Positions 55,601-62,792 of a stretch of 64,000 bases of DNA are shown here, piece by piece; positions within the stretch are counted from its first letter, which is position 1, and every line of letters begins with the position of its first letter. The position numbers were made by a program, and so were the translations under genes. The notes below the pieces were generated by a model. It had not been told where the DNA came from. It worked only from the letters and a program-made list of their open reading frames with translations, and searched no databases. This DNA comes from Gloeocapsa sp. PCC 7428 (GTDB lineage Bacteria > Cyanobacteriota > Cyanobacteriia > Cyanobacteriales > Chroococcidiopsidaceae): the NCBI RefSeq assembly GCF_000317555.1, contig NC_019746.1:124001-188000 (forward strand), written 5' to 3'.

Positions 55601-57024
55601 GTAAACGCGATATTTGGAGTCAAACGCAGGTACAACAAGTCAATCCTGGTGCTACTTACACATTAATTGATTTGATGAGTGTCGCTCAACAGCAACCCGA
55701 TCGCATGCAATCGATGTTGCGTCACTTGGTATCGTTGTTTGCAACATCGCAACTTCAGGTTTCACCCCAAACTGTTTTTCCCATCGAGAAAGTCGTTGAT
55801 GCTTTCCGTTATATGCAGCAAGCCAAGCACATCGGCAAAATCATCATTACCCATTACCCATTACCGCTTACTTCATTCCCAGGTACTTACATCATTACTG
55901 GTGGACTCGGCGGACTTGGATTATTAATTGCCAATTGGTTAGTTGAACAAGGTGCGCGGCATTTAGTATTAGTCAGTCGTCGTGAAGCTGATGCTGAAAT
56001 TATCCAGCGCATTGAGATGCTGAAATCAGCAGGGGCAGAAATACTTGTTATCTCTGCGGATGTGACAGACGAGTCGCAAGTGAGTGGCGTTTTATCAACG
56101 ATTAAATCTTCGCTACCACCGTTGCGCGGTGTTATTCATGCTGCGGGCGTATTGGATGATGGCGTGATGCAACAAATGACGTGGGAGCGATTCGCTAAGG
56201 TACTATATCCTAAAATGTTGGGGGCTTGGCATTTGCACACTTTAACTCAAGACCAGCCACTCGACTTTTTTGTGCTGTTTTCTTCGGCAGCTTCTTTACT
56301 CGGTTCTCCTGGACAAGCTAACCATGTTGCTGCCAATACTTTTTTAGATGCGCTAGCGCACTATCGTCAAGCGCAAGGATTGCCTGGATTGAGTATCAAT
56401 TGGGGTGCTTGGTCAGTGGTGGGGGCTGCGGCTAAACGCGGTGTGGCGCAGCAAATGCGATCGCGTGGCATTCATGAAATTTCTCCACAGCAAGGATTAC
56501 AAAGCTTTGCCGCATTACTTCGGCAAACAGCAGCGCAAGTCGGAGTTGTCCCAATCGATTGGTCAACGTTTTTACAACATACGAATTCAGACTTTTTTGC
56601 TGACTTTCAAACTGCAACGCAACCCAAATCACCACCGCAATCGGTCAAAGTTGAACGTCCGCAACAATTAAAAGCTTATCTCCAAACTGAGGTCGCCCAG
56701 GTTCTTGGTTTACCAATATCACAATTACCTGCACTCAAACAAGGCTTTTTTGAACTGGGAATGGATTCTTTAATGACAGTGGAACTCAAAAATCGTTTAG
56801 AAACAAATTTGGGCGTTTCTATTCCGGCAAGTGCGATCTTTGAATATCCCACAATTGAAGATTTAGCTGGATATTTGGCGGAAAAATTAGCGAATAATTC
56901 TGATACAAATTTGCAACCGAAGACTGAAGATAATGACGATCCAAATTTAACAAATGCAGACATAATTTCTGAGTTAGCAGAGCTAGAAACATTACTTCAG
57001 GGGCAGACAGATGAATCAAACTAA
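49678..57024 (+). CDS. Type I PKS module: KS-AT-DH-MT-ER-KR-ACP (paralogue of the preceding)
   Basis: It is 2448 residues with the same domain order and length as the gene before it. KS Cys209 is in TACSSS. AT Ser648 is in GHSIGEY, with the malonyl-type HAFH. The DH has HQVFDKIIFPGAGYLEMA and HPVLLDAAF. The methyltransferase has [16 protein letters not shown]. The ER has HAAAGGTGMAALQLA, the KR has [15 protein letters not shown], and the ACP has Ser2364 (GMDSL). It should add a second alpha-methyl, fully reduced unit. The KR again has QANHVAAN with His at the usual Tyr. It overlaps both neighbours at its ends (ATGA with the previous gene, 14 bp with the next). The KS differs enough from the first module that a recent duplication is unlikely. 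Confidence 0.93.
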   Translation: MNQRSPQHDYRTLMQNALRELQQMRAKLATLEQNKTEPIAIIGIGCRFPGGADTPAAFWQLLQNGVDAIAEVPPNRWHLDSYFDPNPEAPGKIYTRYGGFIDNLETFDTEFFGIAPREALSLDPQQRLLLEVSWEALENAGIVPKNLSGSKTGVFVGISSNDYSHHLLTREPDEIDAYLATGNSHSTAAGRLSYTYGFVGPSFAVDTACSSSLVAVHLACQSLRNQECDLAVVGGVNRLFAPEFTINFAKARMLAADGRCKTFDAAADGFVRAEGCGVVILKRLADAIADRDKILALIPASAVNQDGRSSGLTVPNGPAQQSVIVEALRNGNIDPVQISYIEAHGTGTALGDPIEVNALGAIFGKSHTFDQPLRIGSVKTNIGHLEAAAGVAGLIKVILALQNRQIPPHLHYKQPNPHIPWQQLPIQVTTALTPWTGSIAGVSSFGFSGTNAHVIVAEATNSAVEASSHVDTPQILTLSAKTLPALSELTKRYEAYLAANPNVSIADVCFNAQTRRSHFQHRLAIVAQSSREAQEKLKLFNTHQQESTTKHRPKIAFLLTGQGSQYANMGKHLYQTQPIFTQHIDRCCELLQPYLSIDLREVLYPKAECQLNLNDTIFAQPAIFIVEYALYQLWTSWGVYPDVVIGHSIGEYVAATIAEVFSLEDALKLVVTRAQLMQALPPNGKMVAVAANETTVAAIIEDYQQVSIAAINAPENTVISGNINAVDAIVTTLEAQHIAAKTLAVSHAFHSPLMQPMVQKFAQIAREVEYNAPKLNLISNLTGKLAGDEIATPEYWCEHILQPVRFAAGMKVLAELDCNICVEVGAKPTLLGLGRAILANSNILWLPSLKPSDQINPILSSVAQLYVAGVKIDWRSFGCDRPLLALPNYPFQRQRFWVDVAKKSPRIIDNGLHPLLGQRFELARPKTVYFENYLGLNRLSYLQDHQVFDKIIFPGAGYLEMAIAAGNLVLNTNVILENVEISQALVLTETKLQLVLQHNKFEILSLSAATDEWIVHATGKIQSLNEPQNPTFIDIATVQRQCQEINPLLYYQTLRSHGINYGATFQAIAQLWQGENQALAQIQLPPELTDTNYRLHPVLLDAAFQAIGAAVNEELSIYLPVGLEKLVVYKNAPRSLWSYVQVYTTNAPGSLKADVQLIAASGELVATISGLHLRQAQQALDVYRDWYQVEWQSEGRVRWIPSLASVCDRLSPTVQNLVAQPEIQQYQKLLPQLEKLSISYVIDAFTSLGWQFVPNQYFSTSQLVEKLAIAPQYQQLCDRLLEMLAEEHFLRRHDDLWQVVALPQSTAPQLTESVELTLLDRCGKELANLLQGKTEPLQLLFPQGDLTNATQLYQDSPAAKLMNTLVQQVVLALEKPHYRRVRILEIGAGTGGTTAYLLPHLDPAVTEYTFSDVSPRFVHNAQQRFQEYAFVQYRVLDIETPPQAQGFAVDRYDIVIAANVLHATCSLAQSLAHVQQLLVDDGVLILLESTQKLRSLDLIFGLTDGWWRFGDRDLRAKHPLLSVAQWQQLLANCGFVDVAAIAPEPQSILLARKQVFCQWVILCDRLGLGEELARLLAQRGDDCVLVFAEEVDWRRVFEDAERGVRVVYLWGLDGETNHRDAESAEGRSKGGLVGECRCVLELVRGLGDKSAGLWLVTQGAVMDVDRRGIWQSPLWGLGRVIALEHPELGGFCVDLDPAVGVVEQASELCAVLVDSLPQVALRNQQCYVPRLVRYCSSLLEVSEPFRLGMSTKGTLDLQFQPMMRNAPQAGEVEIRVRATGLNFIDVLDALGLLPFERDWFGVECSGEVVAVGDGVEHLQVGDAVIALAPASFAQFVTTNAKWVVLKPHNLSFATAATIPANFLTADYALNHVAKIIRGKRILIHAAAGGTGMAALQLALQAGAEVFATASPSKWQQLQAMGVKHVFNSRNIDFAAEIMVLTDGEGVDVVFNSLSGDFIAKSLSVLKPDGHFLEIGKRDIWSQTQVQQVNPGATYTLIDLMSVAQQQPDRMQSMLRHLVSLFATSQLQVSPQTVFPIEKVVDAFRYMQQAKHIGKIIITHYPLPLTSFPGTYIITGGLGGLGLLIANWLVEQGARHLVLVSRREADAEIIQRIEMLKSAGAEILVISADVTDESQVSGVLSTIKSSLPPLRGVIHAAGVLDDGVMQQMTWERFAKVLYPKMLGAWHLHTLTQDQPLDFFVLFSSAASLLGSPGQANHVAANTFLDALAHYRQAQGLPGLSINWGAWSVVGAAAKRGVAQQMRSRGIHEISPQQGLQSFAALLRQTAAQVGVVPIDWSTFLQHTNSDFFADFQTATQPKSPPQSVKVERPQQLKAYLQTEVAQVLGLPISQLPALKQGFFELGMDSLMTVELKNRLETNLGVSIPASAIFEYPTIEDLAGYLAEKLANNSDTNLQPKTEDNDDPNLTNADIISELAELETLLQGQTDESN
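54518..54572 (+). repeat. In-frame acgaaccacagagacgcagag repeat in the second PKS
   Basis: The unit (AGAAACGAACCACAGAGACG continuing into CAGAGAGCGCAGAGGGAAG) is translated as [17 protein letters not shown], just after VVYLWGLDG. In the first PKS the same unit lies before the equivalent VVCLWG strand, so the two insertions are at different sites and probably independent. Confidence 0.75.
55846..55882 (+). repeat. In-frame attaccc repeat in the ER-KR linker, second PKS
   Basis: A degenerate ttacccattacccattacc tract encodes THYPLPLTSF before GTYIITGG, at the same linker that carries attaccaa repeats in the first PKS. Confidence 0.7.
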
Positions 57025-60000
57025 CATCAATGACAACACACAGCAGCGCGTTTTAACAGCACTCAAAGAAGCCCGCGCCAAACTCGAAGCGGTTGAACAG
57101 GCGAAAAACGAGCGCATTGCAATTATTGGCATGGCAGGGCGGTTTCCTGGTGCTAGAAATATTGATGAGTTCTGGCAAAATATCTGTAATGGTAAAAACT
57201 CAATTCAATTTCTCCCCGATGAAGAACTGCAAGCAAATGGCGTTGATGCCGAGTTAAATCATCCGAATTATGTGAAAGCTTACGCGAGTTTTCCTGATTT
57301 TGAATACTTTGCAGCAGATTTTTTCGGTTACTCGCCGCGCGAAGCTGAGATTATAGAACCGCAGCATCGCATTTTTTTAGAATGTGCATACGAAGCTTTA
57401 GAAACCGCCGGATACGACCCAGAAAAATATCAAGGTGATATTGGTGTTTATGCGGGTGCGTCTTTAAATAGCTATATTATTAATCTTTATACATCGGCTT
57501 TAGGCATCAATAACGTTCAAGCTGTTATTAGTAACGTAATGGGTTTAATGCCCACGCGCGTATCTTACAAGTTAAACCTCACAGGACCAAGTTGCGGTGT
57601 CCAAACCGGATGTTCGACTTCTTTAGTCAGCGTTCATTTGGCGTGTCAAAGTTTACTTAATCGTGAATGCGATATGGCGTTGGCTGGGGGCGTGTCAGTC
57701 AATGCGAGTGGCAAATCGGGCTATGTTTACCAAGCTGATGGTGTGTTATCACCTGATGGCTATTGTCGTGCCTTTGATGCCCAAGGACAAGGTACAGTGT
57801 TTGGTAATGGAGTCGGGATTGTTGTCCTCAAGCGACTTAGCGAAGCTTTAGCGGATGGAGATTACATCTATGCAATTATTAAAGGTTCGGCGATTAATAA
57901 TGATGGTGCATCTAAAGTTGGGTTAACTGCCCCCAGCGTTGCAGGGCAAGCGAAAGTCGTTGCTAGCGCCATTGCTAAAGCAGGTATTAACCCTGAAACA
58001 ATTGAATACATCGAAACCCACGGTACAGGAACCGCGTTAGGCGACCCGATTGAAATTGCAGCATTAACGAAAGCCTTTCGCCAGTATACACAAGCCGCTC
58101 AATTTTGTGCGATCGCTTCAGTGAAAACTAATATTGGGCATTTAGATGCTGCGGCGGGAGTAGCCGGATTAATTAAAACTGCATTGGCAATCAATCACGG
58201 CAAAATACCACCCAGCTTAAATTTTGAGTCTCCTAACCCCCAAATTGATTTTACAGATAGCCCGTTTTATGTCAATACGCAGTTGCAAGACTGGCACAAT
58301 ACACCGCGTCGGGCAGCAGTTAGTTCTTTCGGGATGGGAGGGACAAATGCTCATGTGATTTTGGAGGCAGAAGGCAGAAGGCAGGAGGTAGAAGGCAGGA
58401 GGCAGGGGAGAAATTATCAATTGTTGGTAGTTTCTGCTAAGACTGATGCAGCTTTAGAAGTCGCGACAGCAAACTTAGTCGAGTATTTAAAGCAAATTCC
58501 CGATGTGAACTTGGCTGATGTTGCTTATACGTTGCAAGTTGGACGACAACATTTTACTGAAAGACGCGCGGTTGCGTGTCAAGATGCTACGCAAGTAATT
58601 GAACTTCTATCTTCCGCAGATTCTCGCCATTCTACGCAAAATAACCTTGTATTCATGTTTGCGGGACAAGGTAGCCAGTATCTTGATATGGCAAAAGAGT
58701 TGTATGCAACTGAATCCTTATTTCGCGAACACGTTGACCGTTGCTGTGAGATACTCAAACCGCATTTGGGTTTAAATCTGTGTGATGTGATTTATTCTCC
58801 TGCCGCAGTTGCAAATATCAATGACACTTTATACGCTCAACCCGCGCTGTTTGTCATTGAGTATGCTTTAGCACAGTTATGGATGTCGTGGGGAATTCAG
58901 CCCCAAGCGATGATTGGACATAGTATTGGTGAATATGTCGCTGCTACGCTTGCGGGAGTGTTTGCGCTAGAAGATGCGTTGGCAATTGTCGCGATGCGCG
59001 GGCGACTGATGCAGCAGTGTTCTCCTGGCGCGATGTTAGCCGTGAGTTTGACCGCAACACAAGTTAATGCTTACCTCAACCAAGACTTGACAATTGCGGC
59101 AATTAATGGTGACAAAATGTGTGTTGTTTCTGGTGCGATCGCAGCGATTGAGGAATTGCAACAGCGTCTTACGGCTGAAGGTATCGGTTGTCGTCGCTTG
59201 CATACATCTCATGCGTTTCATTCACCAATGATGCAGTCGGTTGTCGAACCGTTAGTTGCCCAATTGCATCAAATTCAGTTATCTGCGCCGCAAATACCTT
59301 TTATATCCAATCTTACAGGAACTTGGATTGCTACTAGCGAAGCAACAGACCCAAATTATTGGGGAAATCAGTTACGCCAAACTGTAAAATTCGGTGCGGG
59401 AATTGCAGAAATTATGCAACTTGCAAATCCGATATTTTTAGAAGTTGCGCCAGGAAGAACGCTCAGCAGCCTCGTTAAGGCACAATTTCAAGTTGATACG
59501 CTTGTTAGTTTGCATCATCCGCAAGAGCAACAATCCGATATTGCATTAATGTTGCAATCGTTAGGAAAACTTTGGCAAGCAGGGGTAGAAATTAATTGGC
59601 AAGGATTGTATGCTGATGAAAAGCGATCGCGGATTCCGTTACCCACATATCCTTTTGAACGACAACGCTATTGGGTTGAACGCGACAATAAAAACACGAT
59701 TGTAGAGCATCAAACTGATATTGATGATTGGCTGTACATACCCGCTTGGAAACGTTCTGCACCCGTACCTGGGGAGGAAACAGGTGAATGTTGGCTATTA
59801 TTCATCGATTCCGCTGGGTTAGGTTCGCAACTAGCACAACACCTCCAGCAAATTGGGCATGATGTCGTTATTGTCAAAGCCGAGCGCGAATTTTCCGACA
59901 ATGAGCAAGTGTATGCGATCGCACCCGACAACGCAACGGACTACACTCGCTTATTGGATTCGTTACAAGCACGCAAGAAAACGCCGACAAAAATTGTCCA

Positions 60001-61456
60001 TTTGTGGCAATTAGACCAAGATCAAAATGATTTGCAGCTTGGGTTTTATAGTTTGTTATTTCTGGTACAAGCACTTGATACACCAATTGATATCAGTGTC
60101 ATCACAAATGAATTACACGAAGTTGTAGGCACAGAAAACACCGAGCCTGTAGGGACAACAATTCTAGGATTATGCAAAGTTATTCCGCAAGAATTTCCCC
60201 AAATTCGCTGTCGAAATATTGACATTGAGCGAGATAAAACTCAAATTAGAGATTTAATTGCAGAACTTACCACACCCGCATTCGATAACGTTGCGTATCG
60301 CAATCATCACCGTTGGCTACAAACATATGAGAAATTACCAAAAATTGCCAACAAACCATTACGAACAGGCGGCGTCTATCTCATTGTCGGAGATTTAGTC
60401 GAAGGTTTAGGACTTGTTTTTGCACAATATCTTGCCGAAAAATATCATGCCAGATTGATTATTGTAGGAAGAGCAGATTTACCCGAAAAACACGATTGGG
60501 AAAAATGGCTTGCTACCCACGGGCGACAAGATACCGTCAGCGATTGCATTCGCAAATTACAAAATATTGAAGCCCAAAGTCAAGAAATGCTATTCTTTAG
60601 CGCTGATTTAGCCTCAGAAAGAATTTGCGAAATAGTTGCCAAAGCCGATCAGCATTTTGGTAAAATTCATGGTGTGATTTATGCGGGAGTCATGGGCGAT
60701 CGCGCTAGTCATCTAATCAAATCACTCACCCCTACCCAAATAGAAGAGCAATTTCACTCTAAAGTATACGGCTTAATCGCGCTTGAACAAGCCCTGCAAG
60801 GTAGACCAATCGACTTTTACCTACTACAATCTTCACTTTCAACCGTCGTTGGGGGAGTAGGATTTGCAGCCTACGCAGCAGCAAATACATTCATGGATGC
60901 TTTCGCCCGCGCCCACAATCAACATTCTACAAAGTGGATTAGCGTCAACTGGGATGCCGTCAAATTTGATGATACCGACATCCAAAGCAACTCAGCCCTA
61001 CTCAACTTTGCCATGACACCCCAACAAGTTTGGGAATTAACCGAACGCATTTTATCAACAACCGGCATTCCACAAATCATCGCCACACCCAGAGACTTAC
61101 AAAATCCCATCACCGAAATTCAACCGACACTCCCCACAATCGAAGAGAGACCAGCAACCTACATCCCCCCCAGCAACGAAATCGAGCAAAAAGTTGCCAA
61201 CATCATGCAAGAACTGCTAGGAATCCAACACATCAGCATTCACGACAACTTCTTTGAACTCGGCGGACATTCGCTACTCGCAATCCAAGCCGTTTCCCGC
61301 CTGCGCGAAGACTTTCAAATAGATTTACCAATGCGCGAATTTTTATTCGAGTCACCCACAATCGCCGGAATCGCCAAAGTCATCGACGACAAACTTACAC
61401 AAAAACAAGCCGATATGCTCGAACTGCTGCAACAGATAGAACAAGAAGATGGGTAG
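57011..61456 (+). CDS. Type I PKS module: KS-AT-KR(atypical)-ACP
   Basis: It is 1481 residues. The KS (about 33-455) has Cys201 in TGCSTS and ETHGTG/IGHLDA histidines; it belongs to a different KS subtype from the two upstream modules (MAGRFPGA, EIIEPQHRIFLE). The AT (about 545-850) has Ser638 in GHSIGEY and HAFH for malonyl-CoA. The KR (about 1115-1320) keeps SS and YAAAN, but its NADPH loop reads VGDLVEGLG instead of GGLGGLG, so reduction is doubtful. The carrier domain has Ser1421 in GGHSL, the form usual for PKS-to-NRPS handover. No DH, MT or ER is present. The start overlaps the previous gene by 14 bp. It likely leaves a beta-keto or beta-hydroxy unit, on which the next gene's oxygenase may act. 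Confidence 0.9.
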   Translation: MNQTNINDNTQQRVLTALKEARAKLEAVEQAKNERIAIIGMAGRFPGARNIDEFWQNICNGKNSIQFLPDEELQANGVDAELNHPNYVKAYASFPDFEYFAADFFGYSPREAEIIEPQHRIFLECAYEALETAGYDPEKYQGDIGVYAGASLNSYIINLYTSALGINNVQAVISNVMGLMPTRVSYKLNLTGPSCGVQTGCSTSLVSVHLACQSLLNRECDMALAGGVSVNASGKSGYVYQADGVLSPDGYCRAFDAQGQGTVFGNGVGIVVLKRLSEALADGDYIYAIIKGSAINNDGASKVGLTAPSVAGQAKVVASAIAKAGINPETIEYIETHGTGTALGDPIEIAALTKAFRQYTQAAQFCAIASVKTNIGHLDAAAGVAGLIKTALAINHGKIPPSLNFESPNPQIDFTDSPFYVNTQLQDWHNTPRRAAVSSFGMGGTNAHVILEAEGRRQEVEGRRQGRNYQLLVVSAKTDAALEVATANLVEYLKQIPDVNLADVAYTLQVGRQHFTERRAVACQDATQVIELLSSADSRHSTQNNLVFMFAGQGSQYLDMAKELYATESLFREHVDRCCEILKPHLGLNLCDVIYSPAAVANINDTLYAQPALFVIEYALAQLWMSWGIQPQAMIGHSIGEYVAATLAGVFALEDALAIVAMRGRLMQQCSPGAMLAVSLTATQVNAYLNQDLTIAAINGDKMCVVSGAIAAIEELQQRLTAEGIGCRRLHTSHAFHSPMMQSVVEPLVAQLHQIQLSAPQIPFISNLTGTWIATSEATDPNYWGNQLRQTVKFGAGIAEIMQLANPIFLEVAPGRTLSSLVKAQFQVDTLVSLHHPQEQQSDIALMLQSLGKLWQAGVEINWQGLYADEKRSRIPLPTYPFERQRYWVERDNKNTIVEHQTDIDDWLYIPAWKRSAPVPGEETGECWLLFIDSAGLGSQLAQHLQQIGHDVVIVKAEREFSDNEQVYAIAPDNATDYTRLLDSLQARKKTPTKIVHLWQLDQDQNDLQLGFYSLLFLVQALDTPIDISVITNELHEVVGTENTEPVGTTILGLCKVIPQEFPQIRCRNIDIERDKTQIRDLIAELTTPAFDNVAYRNHHRWLQTYEKLPKIANKPLRTGGVYLIVGDLVEGLGLVFAQYLAEKYHARLIIVGRADLPEKHDWEKWLATHGRQDTVSDCIRKLQNIEAQSQEMLFFSADLASERICEIVAKADQHFGKIHGVIYAGVMGDRASHLIKSLTPTQIEEQFHSKVYGLIALEQALQGRPIDFYLLQSSLSTVVGGVGFAAYAAANTFMDAFARAHNQHSTKWISVNWDAVKFDDTDIQSNSALLNFAMTPQQVWELTERILSTTGIPQIIATPRDLQNPITEIQPTLPTIEERPATYIPPSNEIEQKVANIMQELLGIQHISIHDNFFELGGHSLLAIQAVSRLREDFQIDLPMREFLFESPTIAGIAKVIDDKLTQKQADMLELLQQIEQEDG
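58364..58412 (+). repeat. In-frame gaaggca/ggcagga repeat between KS and AT
   Basis: About six copies of a 7-bp unit encode EAEGRRQEVEGRRQGR at the KS-AT junction, where the first two PKS proteins have an ordinary short linker. The repeated unit differs from those at 39524 and 48503, making a further repeat family in the cluster. Confidence 0.75.
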
Positions 61457-61555
61457 TTGGAAGAGGGAAAAGGGGAAAGGGGAAGGGGTAATTGGTAATA
61501 TGATTCATCCCAAAATCTCCTAAATCACCCAACCATCCCTCAACAACTCTTTCCT

Positions 61556-61605
61556 TTGTGTTCTTTGCGCCTAGCCTTCGGCAACCCCTACGGGGAAAGT
61601 GGTTC
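61556..61605 (-). repeat. Inverted copy of the acgaaccac...gcagag dispersed repeat
   Basis: Read on the minus strand it starts GAGACGAACCAC and ends GGCGCAAAGAACACAAAGG, with TTCCCCGTAGGGGTTGCC in the middle. It precedes the monooxygenase start. The same family lies in both PKS genes and at 62738-62770. Confidence 0.65.
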
Positions 61606-61631
61606 GTCTCAAACCCTCACCAAACAATATC

Positions 61632-62684
61632 ATGAAATTCAGCCTATTTTACTTCGACGGAGACGGTTCAGTTCTCCAACCAAACAAATACAAACTTCTG
61701 ATCGAAAGCGCCAAATTCGCTGATCAAAACGGTTTCGCCGCGATTTGGACACCCGAACGTCACTTTCATGCTTTTGGTGGATTATACCCTAACCCCGCAT
61801 TAACCAGCGCCGCCCTAGCAACGATCACCGATCGCATCCAACTCCGCGCCGGAAGCTTAGTCATACCATTACACGATCCGATCCGAGTAGCAGAAGAGTG
61901 GGCAGTTGTCGATAACCTTTCTAATGGTAGAGTAGCGATCGCCTTTGCTTCAGGATGGACAGTCGATGATTTTGTTTTAGCCCGCGACACTCACGCGCAT
62001 CGTAAAGCGAATATGTGGCGTGGAATCAAACTTGTCCAGCAACTTTGGCGCGGTGACGCTGTTGATTTTCAAGACGCAACGGGTAAATCGTTTCAAGTCA
62101 AAACTTTACCAAAACCAATTCAACCCGAATTACCAATTTGGATCACTTGTCAATCGAATGAAACTTTTATTGAAGCCGGAAAGCTTGGTGCGAACGTATT
62201 AACATCTTTGCTGACAGGTTCATTAGAAAGTATTGTTCCCAAAATTAAATTGTATCGCGAATCGTTGCAAAAACACGGTCATAAGCCAGAGTCAAGAAAA
62301 GTGACGTTGATGATGCATACTTTTTTGGGGGATAACGTTAATACGGTTAAAGAGAAGGTACGGCGACCTTTTTGTAATTATTTAAAAACGCATTATGATT
62401 TGTTGGAAAATCTGGCGAAGGGAATGGGGTTGAATATTAGTATTAAGGATTTTTCTGAAGACGATCTTGATAGTTTGTTGCTGTTTGGTGTTGAAGGTTT
62501 TATGAAGGGAAGATCTTTGATTGGTACGCCGCAGATTTGTCGGAGTTTTGTTGAAGAAGTGCGACGGGCGGATGTGGATGAAATTGCTTGTTTGATTGAT
62601 TTTGTGCAGGATTTTGATTATGTGATGGAGAGTTTATCTTATCTTAAGCAGTTGCAGGATATGGTTGTTTTGTCTGAGATTTGA
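61632..62684 (+). CDS. Luciferase-like FMN monooxygenase, MupA/Atu3671-type
   Basis: It is 350 residues from the Met of MKFSLFYFDGDGSVLQPN; eleven more codons are open upstream but are repeat-derived. It shows the luciferase-like TIM barrel: FAAIWTPERHFHAFGGLYPN, ITDRIQLRAGSLVIPLHDPI, VAEEWAVVDNLSNGRVAIAF and ASGWTVDDFVLA. This fits the natural-product subfamily usually found as a domain inside PKS/NRPS proteins. Here it is a separate protein, 175 bp after the PKS. It would use reduced FMN and oxygen to oxidise a carrier-bound intermediate, for example by alpha-hydroxylation or oxygen insertion next to a ketone. Which reaction occurs cannot be read from the sequence. Confidence 0.85.
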   Translation: MKFSLFYFDGDGSVLQPNKYKLLIESAKFADQNGFAAIWTPERHFHAFGGLYPNPALTSAALATITDRIQLRAGSLVIPLHDPIRVAEEWAVVDNLSNGRVAIAFASGWTVDDFVLARDTHAHRKANMWRGIKLVQQLWRGDAVDFQDATGKSFQVKTLPKPIQPELPIWITCQSNETFIEAGKLGANVLTSLLTGSLESIVPKIKLYRESLQKHGHKPESRKVTLMMHTFLGDNVNTVKEKVRRPFCNYLKTHYDLLENLAKGMGLNISIKDFSEDDLDSLLLFGVEGFMKGRSLIGTPQICRSFVEEVRRADVDEIACLIDFVQDFDYVMESLSYLKQLQDMVVLSEI

Positions 62685-62792
62685 AACGTAGACGCATTGG
62701 CGAAGCCTTCTCGCAGAGTAGCGGCTTGCCGCAGGCTACCGCAGAGACGCAGAGATCGCAGAGGTAAGAGATGGGGAGAGATTGTTGTAGAA
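62685..62792 (+). repeat. Dispersed repeat between monooxygenase and NRPS
   Basis: The gap carries GTAGCGGCTTGCCGCAGGCT-type hairpins and CGCAGAGACGCAGAGATCGCA, the same family as in the PKS genes. It leaves only about 30 bp before the NRPS start, so no separate promoter is evident and cotranscription with the PKS genes is likely. Confidence 0.6.

Noticed and set aside
49678-57024. Recent tandem duplication of the whole PKS gene
   Set aside because: Domain order is the same, but visible sequences differ throughout at protein and DNA level, so any duplication is old or the modules were acquired separately.
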